Below, one piece after another: positions 10,382 to 21,104 of a DNA stretch of 64,000 nt. The notes beneath the pieces are model-generated. The model did no database searches. It had not been told where the DNA came from and saw only the letters and a list, made by a program, of their open reading frames with translations. The stretch spans positions 1-64,000 of the forward strand of contig NZ_BBDN01000002.1 of assembly GCF_001316265.1 (NCBI RefSeq), given 5' to 3'. The position numbers and the translations under genes were made by a program. The stretch's first letter is position 1; every line of letters begins with the position of its first letter. The stretch is from Vulcanisaeta sp. JCM 16159. GTDB lineage: Archaea; Thermoproteota; Thermoprotei; Thermoproteales; Thermocladiaceae.

Positions 10382-10930
10382 GTGAATACCGAAGCCCTTG
10401 AGAAGCCTTTACCTAAGCCAAGTACAGAGGATTACGTAGCAGCCAGGCTACTTGAATCCCTAATTGAGGCTGGACTGGCCATTAAGTTCCTCAAGGATGG
10501 CCTCGTTAGGAATGCAGCCGGTAAGGCCTTCCAAGCATGGAGAGCATTTTTAGCAGCTCTACTAAGGTTTGAGTTAGATAAGTTAATTCAGACCACGAGG
10601 GCTGATGAGGAAAGGAGGTGGCTCATGGAGAGAGCAGTGCCTAGGGTACTAACAACGAGGATGGTTAGACTATCACAAATGCTTGAGGAGGTTGGTCACT
10701 ATGGAATATCCGCATGGACGGATAGGGCGTTGAACTTGCATGACTACCAGTACAACGGGCCAGACCCGGACATGGCACTGTCGAAGTACGGGAGTAGGGA
10801 GGAGGCTGCGGTGGCTGTGATGGGTCTCGTAAAGGAGTTGGCGAACAGAATCGAGAACCTAAAGCCGCGGGTAAAGTGGAACGATGAACTCGAGAACGCA
10901 CTAAACGAATTAAGGAAAGCCATTAAGTGA
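10382..10930 (+). CDS. PaREP1/PaREP8-type protein, subtype A copy 1
   Basis: Intact 182-residue helical protein of the PaREP1/PaREP8 group, a family expanded in Thermoproteales and often called HEPN-like; its function is not known. Diagnostic segments are VRNAAGKAFQAWRAFLAALL near residue 42 and LHDYQYNGPDPDMALSKYG near residue 120. It starts with GTG at 10382 (MNTEALEKPLPKP), a start shared with the copy at 12413. It is the only fully intact copy of this subtype in the window and is useful for judging the others (12413, 29985, 43361). It lies between the coiled-coil gene and an AAA ATPase on the same strand. Confidence 0.85.
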   Translation: MNTEALEKPLPKPSTEDYVAARLLESLIEAGLAIKFLKDGLVRNAAGKAFQAWRAFLAALLRFELDKLIQTTRADEERRWLMERAVPRVLTTRMVRLSQMLEEVGHYGISAWTDRALNLHDYQYNGPDPDMALSKYGSREEAAVAVMGLVKELANRIENLKPRVKWNDELENALNELRKAIK

Positions 10931-11104
10931 GCGGGGGATTGCGGTGACGAATTCATTGATAAAGCCTCACGTTGAGTAGGCTTATGGATTTAGTGACTTA
11001 ACGAATATGGAATAAGCACTCAAGCCGTTGCAAGAGCCATACTAATAACGACCCACAATTAACCAACATGCCTTAAATTCCCTCATGTAGGGAGCAACAC
11101 AGTT

Positions 11105-11134
11105 TAAGGCCTAAACACCTGTAGTTAGGCCTTA
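11105..11134. repeat. perfect 10-bp inverted repeat
   Basis: Arms taaggcctaa and ttaggcctta separated by 10 bases. It is the first of three palindromic elements in the 394-base gap between the PaREP gene and the ATPase gene (10931-11324), which otherwise holds no recognisable gene. Confidence 0.7.
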
Positions 11135-11162
11135 GTAGTTGCCTCATTGTTAAGTGATTTTC

Positions 11163-11195
11163 AACATCATTACTTCCCTATTGGGAAGTGATGTT
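11163..11195. repeat. inverted repeat with bulge
   Basis: Arms aacatc/gatgtt and acttccc/gggaagt around a four-base loop, with a three-base bulge on the 5' arm. As RNA this is a 13-pair hairpin. It could be a terminator-like or regulatory structure upstream of the ATPase gene. Confidence 0.6.
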
Positions 11196-11203
11196 TATGA
11201 GTG

Positions 11204-11215
11204 CGCATTAATGCG
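11204..11215. repeat. 12-bp perfect palindrome
   Basis: The sequence cgcattaatgcg reads the same on both strands. It lies 110 bases before the ATPase gene and could be a dimeric operator. Its function is not known. Confidence 0.5.
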
Positions 11216-11324
11216 TCCTAGTCCCTATACAACGCACTTGATGGATTTATGACTCATTGCATGCTTCATGAAATCCTTAATTAAGTTGGGAAGGGATAAA
11301 AGGCAGGCTTAGAGGATTAATATA

Positions 11325-12333
11325 GTGAGGAGGGTTAAGCTTAGTTTTGCTGATCGGCAAGTGGAGTTCGTTGATAGGGAGAGAGCCTTGAGCAGGTTAG
11401 GGATTGGGCTGAGAAGGGCACGTACCCCGTACAAGTGGTCTATGGCCCGGAGGCTGCGGTAAGACTGCCTGGTTATTGCAGTCGGTTGAGCTGCTCAGGG
11501 ATTATGGTTTTAACGTAATTTACGTTAATCCCATCGAGAGTACTGCCAGGGTAGAGCTGGGCGTTGATGACCTACGTGAGAAGGTTCTAGCCTTAATACG
11601 CGAGGCCATGGGCCAACTCGCCTGGGGTAAGGTCATTTGGGCTGTTATTGACATTGCCAGGGAGGCCCTTGAGGCTGGCACCCGTAGACTGGCAGTAATC
11701 GTCGACGACATCTTCCAAGCCATAGGCATTGACAAGGCGGCAATATACGTTAAGGGTCTCCTAGGCATTCTAGAACACCCGCCGGTCGAGTATGAGAGGG
11801 TGGTAGCAGTCGTGGCAACAAGTGAGGGATTAAGCCTACGCGAAATAGGACGCCATAATTGGGCTGAATTTAAACCAACCTGGAACATGGCTAAGGGGGG
11901 ATTCGAGAAACTCTACGAACAGATACCCGGCGGGAAACCGCCATTTAACGATGCTTGGCAGGAGACAGGCGGGAACCCGAGGATGCTCCTTAGACTGTAC
12001 AGGGCTGGTTGGAGCGTCGATGCCGTAGTAAGGGAACTCATTAGGGAGAAGGGCATAACGCCGCAGTTCATTAACAAATGGAGGACCTGGCTCAGGGGAG
12101 CCGTTGAGGACCCAGACGTGTTATGGAGCCCCGAAGCACCCGGGGAGTTAATTAATGAACTAATTAGTATGAACCTAATACTCTATAACCTCCATGATAG
12201 AGACCCATGGTTTTGGATAGACCAACCACCACCAAAGAGGGATCCCGAGCTGGGCATTGGCAAGTACGTGGCCTGGCAGACACCACTCCATAGGGAGGTC
12301 GTGAAAAGGGCGTTGGAAACGCTTGGAAATTAG
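11325..12333 (+). CDS. archaeal AAA ATPase (PF01637-like), two frameshifts
   Basis: Archaeal-type P-loop ATPase of the STAND/AAA kind often found in variable islands. The GTG at 11325 opens MRRVKLSFADRQVEFVDRE, typical of the family start. Two one-base shifts near 11402 and 11453 divide the P-loop region; when bridged they give VVYGPEGCGKTAWLLQSVE with a complete Walker A. The rest is open: Walker B-like LAVIVDDIFQ near 11700, a sensor region VAVVATSEG, and the GGNPRMLLRLY segment near 11965. About 335 residues, normal length. It is flanked by PaREP genes on both sides, same strand, which suggests a functional set. Confidence 0.82.
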
Positions 12334-12412
12334 GTTAATGACAGAAATTCAACGCTCACCCTCAACAACGCAATCTCAATAAGCATTTATAGGGAAAACC
12401 AGCAAGCAATCT

Positions 12413-12970
12413 GTGAATACTGAGCCATTGAAAGACCATTACCTAAGCCCACCGTGGAGTATTATATCAATGCCAGGTTACTGGAGGCTTTGGTTGAGGC
12501 TGATCTGGCTTTGCGGTTTCTAAACGAGGGATTGGTCAGGAATGCGGCTGGTAAGGCCTTTCAGGCTTGGAGGGCCTTATTGGCTGCCTTACTGAGGCTT
12601 GAGGTTAATAGGTTGGTTAAGGTTAGTGGGACCGAGGAGGAGAGACGGTGGCTAATGGAAAGGGCTGTACCGAGGGTTCCAACGAGTAGGATGAAGGCAC
12701 TGTCGCAATTGCTTGAGGAGGTTGGGTACGGTGATGCATCACTATGGACTGACAAGCGCTTAACCTGCATGATTACCAATACAATGGTCCGGATCCGATA
12801 TGGTGTTATCGAAGTACGGGAGTAGAGAGGAGGCTGCCTACGACGTAATCAAATTAATAAGTGGTATAATTAAATATGTAGAGACGATAAAGCAGAGGAT
12901 TAAGTGGAGTGAGGAGCTTGAAGGTGAATTTAAGGCATTAAGGGAGGAACTTGGTGCTAAAGCAGGGTGA
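12413..12970 (+). CDS. PaREP1/PaREP8-type protein, subtype A copy 2, three frameshifts
   Basis: Close paralogue of the gene at 10382. GTG at 12413 gives MNTEPL and, after a shift near 12435, RPLPKPTVEYYINARLLEAL; RNAAGKAFQAWRALLAALLR follows. Further shifts near 12757 and 12799 separate LNLHDYQYNGPDP and LSKYGSREEAAYDV from the main frame, after which it reads cleanly to a stop at 12970. Three shifts in one small gene could be decay, but each repair restores strict family sequence with no in-frame stops, so sequence error is equally possible. It follows the ATPase gene by about 80 bases. Confidence 0.72.
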
Positions 12971-13071
12971 GAAAAACCACCAGTGATGGTTTTAGTCTCA
13001 TTACCCAACTCAATCATGTCATCTCAGCAAGTCAATGCTTATTAACTCAACGTGGCCTAGGGAAAACCAAA

Positions 13072-14145
13072 ATGAGGATATGCATACTCGAGGAATTCAC
13101 AAGGCTCGGCGGCGGGCAGGTCTACGCCCTACAAATGGCCAGGGCATTAACGGAGCTTGGGCACTCCGTGGATTTCGTGATTGCCGGCGAGGTTAGGGTT
13201 GACCCTAAATACCCAGTGAGGCACGTAGACGTGGGTTTCAAGGCATCCTACGACCCAGTCTCACTACTCATTAACTACATGAACCATAGGAGGCTCAGGG
13301 GCTTACTAAGCAAGTACGTCAGCGACTGCGACCTAGTCATAAACAACCACCCAAACTACATACCCTATAGCAAGGGGCCAATAGTGCTCCACGGACTATC
13401 CTTCGTGGACTTCATAATCGATGAGAACGGGAACATAAAGAACCAACCACTCTTCTGGGTACTCTCCAGGATCTACAGGATATACGACGAATCATTCATG
13501 ATATACAACTCCAGGTACACGATGAACCTAGCCAAGAAACTACTACCAAAAATGGGCATAGAACCAAGCCTCGAGCACATACTAAGCCCACACTACACAA
13601 TAAGCACAGACAAGATACCGCAGAAGGAGGACTACGTACTAACCCTAGGAAGACTCGAGTGGAGCAAGGGCTATAGAGAATTAATGAAAATAGCGCCAAA
13701 AATAAGGAGGAGGATCATAGTGCAGGCAGGGCAGACTCAAGGGAATCAAGGGAAGTGATCAAGGCACTGAGGAGTGTGGGCAACATAGACGTGATGCCAG
13801 ACATAGACGAAAAAAACGAAGGAGGAACTATACAAACACGCATCGACATACCTACACCTAAAGCCCAACGAACACTTCGGAATAGCCGTACTAGACGCAA
13901 TAGCCACAGCAACAATACCAATAGTACCAAGGACGGGAGGGCCCTGGACAGACATAGTGGAGGAGGGGAAGTACGGACTTGGATACACAAACACCGAGGA
14001 AATACCACAACTAATAAGTAAGGCTGAGAATACGCTCGATAGAGAAAAGATATTCAAGAGCAGGGAGAGATATAGCCCAGAAAACTTCAAAAGAAAACTC
14101 ATGAAGGCATTGTCAATGGCGATACGCGGTAAGACTACGGAATAA
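13072..14145 (+). CDS. glycosyltransferase family 4 (GT-B), two frameshifts
   Basis: Retaining glycosyltransferase of the GT4 group. N-terminal MRICILEEFTRLGGGQVYAL is the usual glycine-rich start of the fold; the second half holds LTLGRLEWSKGYREL, LKPNEHFGIAVLDAIAT and the donor-binding glutamate region. The frame shifts near 13742 and again in a run of seven A near 13813; bridging gives HASTYLHLKPNEHFG. The likely start is the ATG at 13072, because the longer upstream frame has no family similarity. It opens the large glycan gene island (13-28 kb). Third-position bases drift from mixed toward A and C along the gene. Confidence 0.85.
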
Positions 14146-14210
14146 ACTTAGCGTGGATGCTGTGAATAATACTTAAATAATGACATTTAATATTGAAAAT
14201 ACCGTGCAAA

Positions 14211-16840
14211 ATGCGATTAATCAATAAGTACATCATTATTAATGAAGTCGAGAAAAGGAGGTCAATCATCAGATTAATCTCTTTACCATTATTAATTCAA
14301 TTCTACGTAATATTCACACTCGGCTACCTAAACATAACACCACAACTATATAATTACGAAGTAATACATACATCGGCAATAATATTCACGGCGGGGCTCC
14401 TTCTACTCCTAACACCAACAATAGCAAACCAAGTACGACAGGCAATAAACGACAAGTACTACGCAACAACCCTACTAATATTCCTGGCAATAACCTACGA
14501 ACTAACCTACCTAGCCACAGTACCACCATACTACGGACTAAGCCTAGGGGCAAGCCTAGACACGGCAACCTACCTACAATCCTTCGCCTCACTAACATAT
14601 TATAGGCAGTTCCTAGTGAGCTTCGCGGGACCATTCTTCAGCGTGCACGCATCACCAATACTACTCCTAATATACCCAATCTATGAGGCATACCCATCAA
14701 TATACACACTAATGACAATACAGGTAGTAATACTAATGCTACCAATGCCACTAATATACAAACTAGGCATGAAAATACTCAACAACCCAAAACACGCACT
14801 AGCCACAGCCCTACTCTACATACTATACCCATGGATAACAACCGCCTACGCACCATTCGAGGTAGTCACCCTGGCAGGCTCACTCATAGCAATGGCACTA
14901 ATAACAATGTACCTAAACGACAGGAGGGCCTACTGGGCATCACTAACCCTAGCCATGGCATCGATAGAGTACGTACACTATTCGGCATCGGACTAAGCAT
15001 ATACCAAGCACTAACGAGGGAATTCAGGAAACTAGCCATACCAACACTCATATACTCAATAGCATGGTTAATAACCGACTACTACCTAGTAATGTACTTC
15101 AGCGGCTGGACACACAACATATTCTCAAGCCTATACGGAGCAGCACTAAGCTCATTACTAACAAGCATAACAAATAAATTGCTTAGCCTCAAAGCAACTA
15201 GAACGCTGTCAATCGACCCATCACGCAATGGTATAGACACAATTAGTGTATTAAACAGTATAATTCAACAAGCCATTTCTCAATACGACATAAAGACCCA
15301 ATACGTAGTGGAGGTATTCGGCCCCTTGGCATTCATGAGCTTCCTTGAACCACAAACAATACTATTAATGCCCTGGCTAGCGGCATTACTAACAAACTTC
15401 ACACCATACTACATACCCAACGTATACTACACAATCCTAATCAGCGCAGTCGCACTACCAGCAACAATATGGGCACTAAGAAAACTAGGGACCGAAACAA
15501 GGAAAAAGGCATTAACGGCGCTACTGATAATAAACACAATAGCCGGACTACTCATGGGACCACTAACACCGCTCTCCGGGCTATACTACGGAAACACAAT
15601 ACCAAACTGGAACACACCAGTGGCCAACCAATACGACCTAGCCATGATACGACTAGCCAACTACATACCATGGAACGCATCGGTAGCCGTACCAGCCACG
15701 GCAGTCCCCTGGTACTCAATAACAAGATACGGATGGGGAAACCACGGAGTACCATTCTTCGGACCCAACAGCGATACTCAGTACGTGGTATACTCACCAC
15801 TAGTACAGACGGGCTACCCATACAGCACGGGAGGCAGTAATTATGAGCCGTACGCCTTTGATGATGGCGCATGGATACTGAAGGCAAACTATACGGGGCC
15901 AATAAAGGTGATCAACGGGTTCTACTACGAGAACACCTATGTAATAAACCCGGTATTGCCAGGTACGTGGCAATACCCAATAGCCCAAATACCACCAACA
16001 AACATAACAATACAAATAAAAACCGAGGCAAAACCACAACAGGCAATAGTATTACTAAACACAACACTACTAAAAACACAACTACAACAACCCCAGGGAA
16101 TAACCTGCGGAATAGGACCAGGAGAAATAGGAGTACCAGGAAATACCTACATCGCACAACCAATAACCATAAATGAAACCACAAAAATAAACACAATAAC
16201 AGTATTCACATCATACATAGGCGGCTTAGCCACAGCAGAATTAGCAATAACATCATCACCAATACCCAACCAAGAAAACACAATATACACATACACCTTC
16301 ACAACACCATGGTGGTGCTCACCACACTCCTGGGCAACACCAATAACAGCAAACCCAGGCATAACCCTAAAGCCAGGAATATACTACGTAATACTCACAT
16401 TCCCGATAGAGGGACAAACAGTATGTGAGCAAATACCAAACGCACCAAAGGCACTGCTCATAAACGCAACAACAGGACAAGTAATAAAGCAACTACCATG
16501 CACCCTAGGAACAATAATAACAACAAATGCACGAAGCAACTCCCAATTAATACTGCCAATAAATATAACAATCGATATATTAGGTAATGAAATCGGAATA
16601 AATGGAAGTCAGGAAATAATAATGAATATGGAAACAAAGAACATAGCATCACTATCATTAACAATAAATACGCCAGTGGTGGAACCTAACGTTCAATTAA
16701 TCATAAAATTAAAAATAACTACACAACACATTACGGAACAATCAACACCATGGTATTTAATACCGACAGCAGGATTAACACCAACATACCTATTACTAAT
16801 ATCAGCAATACCAATAATCTTTAAAAAGGAAAAACGGTAA
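14211..16840 (+). CDS. large multi-pass membrane protein with C-terminal outside domain (DUF2079-like), one frameshift
   Basis: About 875 residues. The N-terminal 450 contain roughly ten membrane helices, with VSFAGPFFSVHASPILLL and LLYILYPWITTAYAPFEV, the pattern of the DUF2079 membrane family thought to resemble lipid-linked glycosyltransferases. Residues about 480-840 are Thr/Asn-rich and beta-like with many N-glycosylation sequons, and one more helix (LTPTYLLLISAIPIIF) ends the protein, so this domain should lie outside. A one-base shift near 14970 separates helices 7 and 8. The coding strand is strikingly rich in A and C. It precedes an FkbM gene by only nine bases. A second protein of similar design is at 33009-35278. 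Confidence 0.68.
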
Positions 16841-16848
16841 CGCCAACA

Positions 16849-17694
16849 ATGAATATTAATTGCAAAAAGCCCAAAAGGCTCATAAAACACATCATTAAGT
16901 ATATATTCAATATCCGCGGAACAACATTAATGGACAACATTCAATTATTTACGAAAATACCCATAATAAATGGATTTAATTATATACTATATAGGTTAGG
17001 TATTCCACGTAATTTCTCATGCAAAAATAATTTAATATTAGTAAAATATCGTGATAAAATTTATAATAACTTAAAATTTTTAATTAGACCATGCAGCGGC
17101 GACTTAATATGATGTATTAGCTGAGGAATACGAACTACATAACTGGTTATTTTCAATACTTAACGAAATAAAGAACCCGATTATTATCGATGTTGGAGCA
17201 TATATAGGTAGTTATACCGTTAGGGCGTGTAAAAAGGCAAATCAAGTAATTGCAATTGAGCCCTAGAAAACGCCGTGTTCCTACTCCGTAAGAATGTAGA
17301 ACTTAATGATTGTAAAAATGTAATAATAGTGAAGAAGGCAATATGGAAAGAAAAAGGCATGGTTTTAATGAAACAAGTTAAGTTCAACGAAGGAGGATCA
17401 GCAATAAACCCTAGTGGTGATATTGTCGTTGAAGCAGACACTCTCGATAATATAGTAAAGGAATTAAGAATTGACCACATAGACTTACTTAAGATCGATA
17501 TTGAGGGTGCCGAAGCCGAGGCAATACATGGCATGAAAGAGACATTGCGGATAACCAGGTACTTAATGATTGAGTTGAGGTCAGGCACATTATGGATAAT
17601 TAATGAGCTAAATAAGCTAGGGTTTAAAGCAATTGATTGCGTAAACTATGGAACCATCATTAACGTGCTCTTTAGTAATCAGAGATTAGGTTAA
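16849..17694 (+). CDS. FkbM-family methyltransferase 1, two frameshifts
   Basis: SAM-dependent O-methyltransferase of the FkbM type, commonly acting on sugars. Rossmann motif IIIDVGAYIGSYTVR, then NVELNDCKNVIIVKKAIW and the family hallmark LLKIDIEGAEAEAIHG near the C-terminus. Shifts near 17105 and 17263 divide it into three frames; both repairs continue the family sequence. It starts nine bases after the membrane protein gene, so the two are likely cotranscribed. This gene opens a markedly AT-rich stretch (16.85-20.6 kb), which suggests acquisition from another source. It is the first of four FkbM genes in the island. Confidence 0.82.
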
Positions 17695-17718
17695 ATATTA
17701 TTAATATTTCATAGAACT

Positions 17719-18660
17719 GTGCTAACCTATGGATTGTTAATATTTAATAGGAATGATGTAAATGGCGTACTTCGCTTAACTACGTTGCTTAATAATGCCG
17801 TAGATGAGATCGTAATTATAGATTCATCAGATCCACCTGAGCATAAGAGACTAATGGATAAATTTACAAGGCGTAATTTAAAGAGGGCAGTAATATTTAG
17901 AGCTATACCGCTAGGCATGTAGAGCCACTTAGGATGTATGGATTAAGTAAGGTAAATACTGATTATGTATTACTCCTTGATACCGATGAGATACCCAATA
18001 TAAAACTTATTGAAAATTTACGGTATCACAATGAGTACGATGGATACGTAATTAATAGATATGAAGTAGTGCTTAAAATTGTGACGAAGCAGTTACGATT
18101 ATTTAAACGTAATAAAGTATTATTTAGAGGTATGATTCATGAAAGTCCAGAGGTATTGGGTCAAAGGTCTAGGCTTCCGGGTGACGAATACATATTACAC
18201 ATGGCGGGCAAACTTGATGCATTAATGCCTGGTTATGGTAGGTATATGGTGATAGAGTTATTTTCAAGGTATCCATATTTACTTAATAACTTATTAATTA
18301 GATCATTTCGAAGAGGGATCTATTATATGAATACTAATATTATCAATATACTTAATGCCATCTTAATACTTACGTATTATAAGGCAAGAAGCTTATTCCA
18401 ATTAAGAGATGCCGATATGTGGTTCCTTTATTTCATGAACTTATTTAAAGTATTTATGAATATTCCTAACAGATATCAAAAAAATATTGATTGATATTTC
18501 CCGAGAAATCTACGAGAGTGATGGTATTATTAATTATTTATGTCTAAATAATCCGAACACCGTTGAGTCATTAACCGAGACATATACGTGGAATCTACCT
18601 GGGCATAAAGTCTTTCAGTACCTCATACTTTATAGGTACAGGTATAAAAAAATGTGCTAA
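17719..18660 (+). CDS. glycosyltransferase family 2, two frameshifts
   Basis: GT-A fold glycosyltransferase. The N-terminal MLTYGLLIFNRND and VDEIVIIDSSD form the nucleotide-binding strand, and DYVLLLDTDEIPN supplies the DxD-type metal site. The frame shifts near 17918 (bridging gives VEPLRMYGLSKV) and in a run of seven A near 18478, after which ILIDISREIYESDG continues to a stop at 18660. Starts with GTG at 17719, 24 bases after the FkbM stop. AT-rich like its neighbours. The acceptor sugar cannot be told from sequence. Confidence 0.8.
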
Positions 18661-18665
18661 GAACT

Positions 18666-19940
18666 TCAAGGATGTTCTTGAGACCTTTCACCTAAAACCT
18701 CATGAATGAAGTCCAGGGTTTCCTGGGCAACGTTGTTCCAGGAACTATGCTCCTCAAGGAATTTCATGGTGTTTTCATCCTCATGTTCTGTGACGTACTC
18801 ATTCAAATCCATATTAATTAGTCTCCTTACCTCCTGAGCCATACTTCTTGTGTCATATTCATGAACGATATGTACAGGTCTTAATTTACCATATATTAGC
18901 CTTATTGCCGGTATATCATAAGCAACTACAGAAGTGCCTAACGCCAGTGTCTCTAAAATAACCAATGGAAATGAATCAACATGAGAAGGATATATTAGAG
19001 CCTTTGCATTTGCAACATAGCTATATAACTCATTAATGGTCTATAACCCATATACTTAACATTATTAGGCAAGCTATGTAGAAATTTATCCTTTATCCTA
19101 TCAGATATTGGACCGAAAACTAAAACGTCAATATTATCTAGGTATTTGGCTACCTTGATTAAATCCCACATGCCCTTAGCTGGGGTTAACCTTCCAAAGA
19201 ATACTGCGTAATTCCTTTTATTATGAATGTTGCGATAATTATAAATTAGGTCCTTATCAAAGGCATTACCATAGCGATAAACCCTTAGCTTAACCCCATA
19301 CTTGCCGGCTAATTTATCAATACCCGAGTAATAAATAGGTACCTGCGAAACGGACGCTATGCCTCGAAGTAATCCGCTCTTCATAGCTACTTCATAAATA
19401 GCTTTAGTAAGCCTATGTTCCAGGAATACGTATGAATCCTCAAGCAAACCATAAACACCATCAACATGTCTATAACCCCTCCCAAACCATTTAAGAGTTC
19501 TAAACGGTTCATTATGAAGGACCTTTATGATGGGAACGCTTAGCTTCCTAGCGAGGTATAGAGCATATACGAGAGACGTGCCGCTTTCATGAATATCTAA
19601 TATTATATCAAACTTAATATTATTATACTTTAAATCATTAATCATTTTATCGAAAATAAATTTACAAGAAATTTTATTATTAATTAAAAAACTTGAAAAG
19701 CTCTACTATTATCTTTAATGCATCATCAATATAATTAGGGCATACTTCCTGAAGGCGATAATTAATATCATGAACCCATAACCCATAACCCCTAACTTCA
19801 TTTAATGAACTAAGCGTAAAATGAAATGGTTCCTCAAGTATTAAAATATCATGTCCATATTTACTTAATATTCTTAATATTTCAACTGCATGCTTACGCG
19901 CACCACCAGGTAGACCGTCAACAATAGCGAGTATATTCAT
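18666..19940 (-). CDS. glycosyltransferase family 4, two frameshifts
   Basis: GT-B glycosyltransferase. MNILAIVDGLPGGARKHAVE is the N-terminal glycine-rich loop; AVFFGRLTPAKGMWDLI and, after a shift near 19020, LYSYVANAKALIYPSHVDSF then LVILETLALGTSVVAYD form the donor-binding domain. The second shift lies near 19665 in an AT-rich run. About 424 residues when bridged, a normal length. The gene ends only six bases from the stop of the GT2 gene on the other strand. AT-rich, like the rest of this block. Confidence 0.83.
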
Positions 19941-19982
19941 AAAATAACTTAAGCCCTATATTAAATACAAGGGATTTAAATA

Positions 19983-21063
19983 TTACTCGATAATTGAATC
20001 GTATGAAAGCATACTCGGTATTACCTTATGAAAGCCTAAATACCCATACATTAAAATATATGAAGTAAGTTCGTTCAAATTAACTTTAATATATGGAGCC
20101 CTGTATAAGGAAAGCTTAGTCCCTATTTTTGGCATAATAATCTTAACTAATTTCTCTCCATGCTTAAAGCCATAAATGTAAAAACAGAATTTTCCATCTA
20201 TTGCTTTACATAAGGCATAGCTTGAATAAATTAATTCATTAAGTATTAAATTTCGTAATTTGTAATACTTTGTAAATATAATTTTAGATAATATAGGATA
20301 ATTCCGTGTCATATAGTAAAATCCCATCGTTATTTTTGATTCTGTTATGCCTGTAGTTTTTCCACCATAATGAATTCCTGTCTCAAAGGGAACATACATT
20401 ATCCTATATCCTCTATTCCAAAGAATTAAACCCAGTAAATTATCATCCAAATAAAGAAAAGTCTCACTAATAAACGGCTGACCCCAGGGACATGAATTCT
20501 TAACAGCATCGACTCTAACAACCATGTATGAACCATCGGCATAAGTAACGTAATGAGGCTTATCAATTCCATAGCACTCATCAAACCTTAATTTATTGCA
20601 TATAAGTCCAAATCTCCAAATCTCATTACCATAACCACCTACGGAATTAATTATCTTACTCCTGTAATCAATATACGTTAGTCCACTTGTGGCTGCTATT
20701 TTTTTCGTCTCCTTCCATGTGCTCTATCATTTTTGCTAGGGATTCTGGTGTGGGTATTAGGTCGTTGTTTGCGAAGGCCACGTACTTCGAATCCGGGTCC
20801 CTGGTCTCCCAACCAATGTTCATACCACCAGCATAGCCCAAATTCCTATCATTGCGGATTATCCTCACCCTAACACTACTCGGTTTATGCCCCTCAATGA
20901 ATTTCCTAATACGCTCAAAACTACCGTCCGTGGAGGCATTATCAACAACAATCAACTCGTAATCGTTAAAGTCAAGGTTAAGGAAAGACTCGAGACTTCT
21001 CAAGGCAATGTCGATGAAATTCATACTATTGTAATTAAGCCAAACAACAGAAACCCTAACCAC
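19983..21063 (-). CDS. glycosyltransferase family 2 (rhamnosyltransferase-like), one frameshift
   Basis: GT-A glycosyltransferase of the WbbL/rhamnosyltransferase kind. VSVVWLNYNSMNFIDIALRS, ELIVVDNASTDGS and NLGYAGGMNIG are the diagnostic motifs, and VAFANNDLIPTPESL gives the metal-binding NDD. A run of seven A (T on the plus strand) near 20702 shifts the frame; the bridging segment continues IAATSGLTYIDYRSK and reaches GSYMVVRVDAV, the usual acceptor-side region. About 360 residues. The N-terminal third has near-average composition, while the rest is AT-rich, a sharp change within one gene. Confidence 0.84.
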
Positions 21064-21104
21064 GTTATGCTAATTGTGGGTTGCCTTTTAAGGTGTATGT
21101 TCAT

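Larger units (their letters stand above)
10931..11324. other. gene-free gap with three palindromes
   Basis: 394 bases between the PaREP gene and the ATPase gene. Apart from the inverted repeats at 11105, 11163 and 11204 I see no gene or remnant with recognisable protein similarity. The ATPase start at 11325 follows a short purine-rich stretch (agaggattaat) with no clear Shine-Dalgarno. Confidence 0.6.

Noticed and set aside
15552-16664. Val/Leu-rich minus-strand frames in the 14.2-16.8 kb membrane gene
   Set aside because: They arise from the A/C-rich coding strand (reverse reads as G/T-rich, Val/Leu codons) and are not real membrane proteins.
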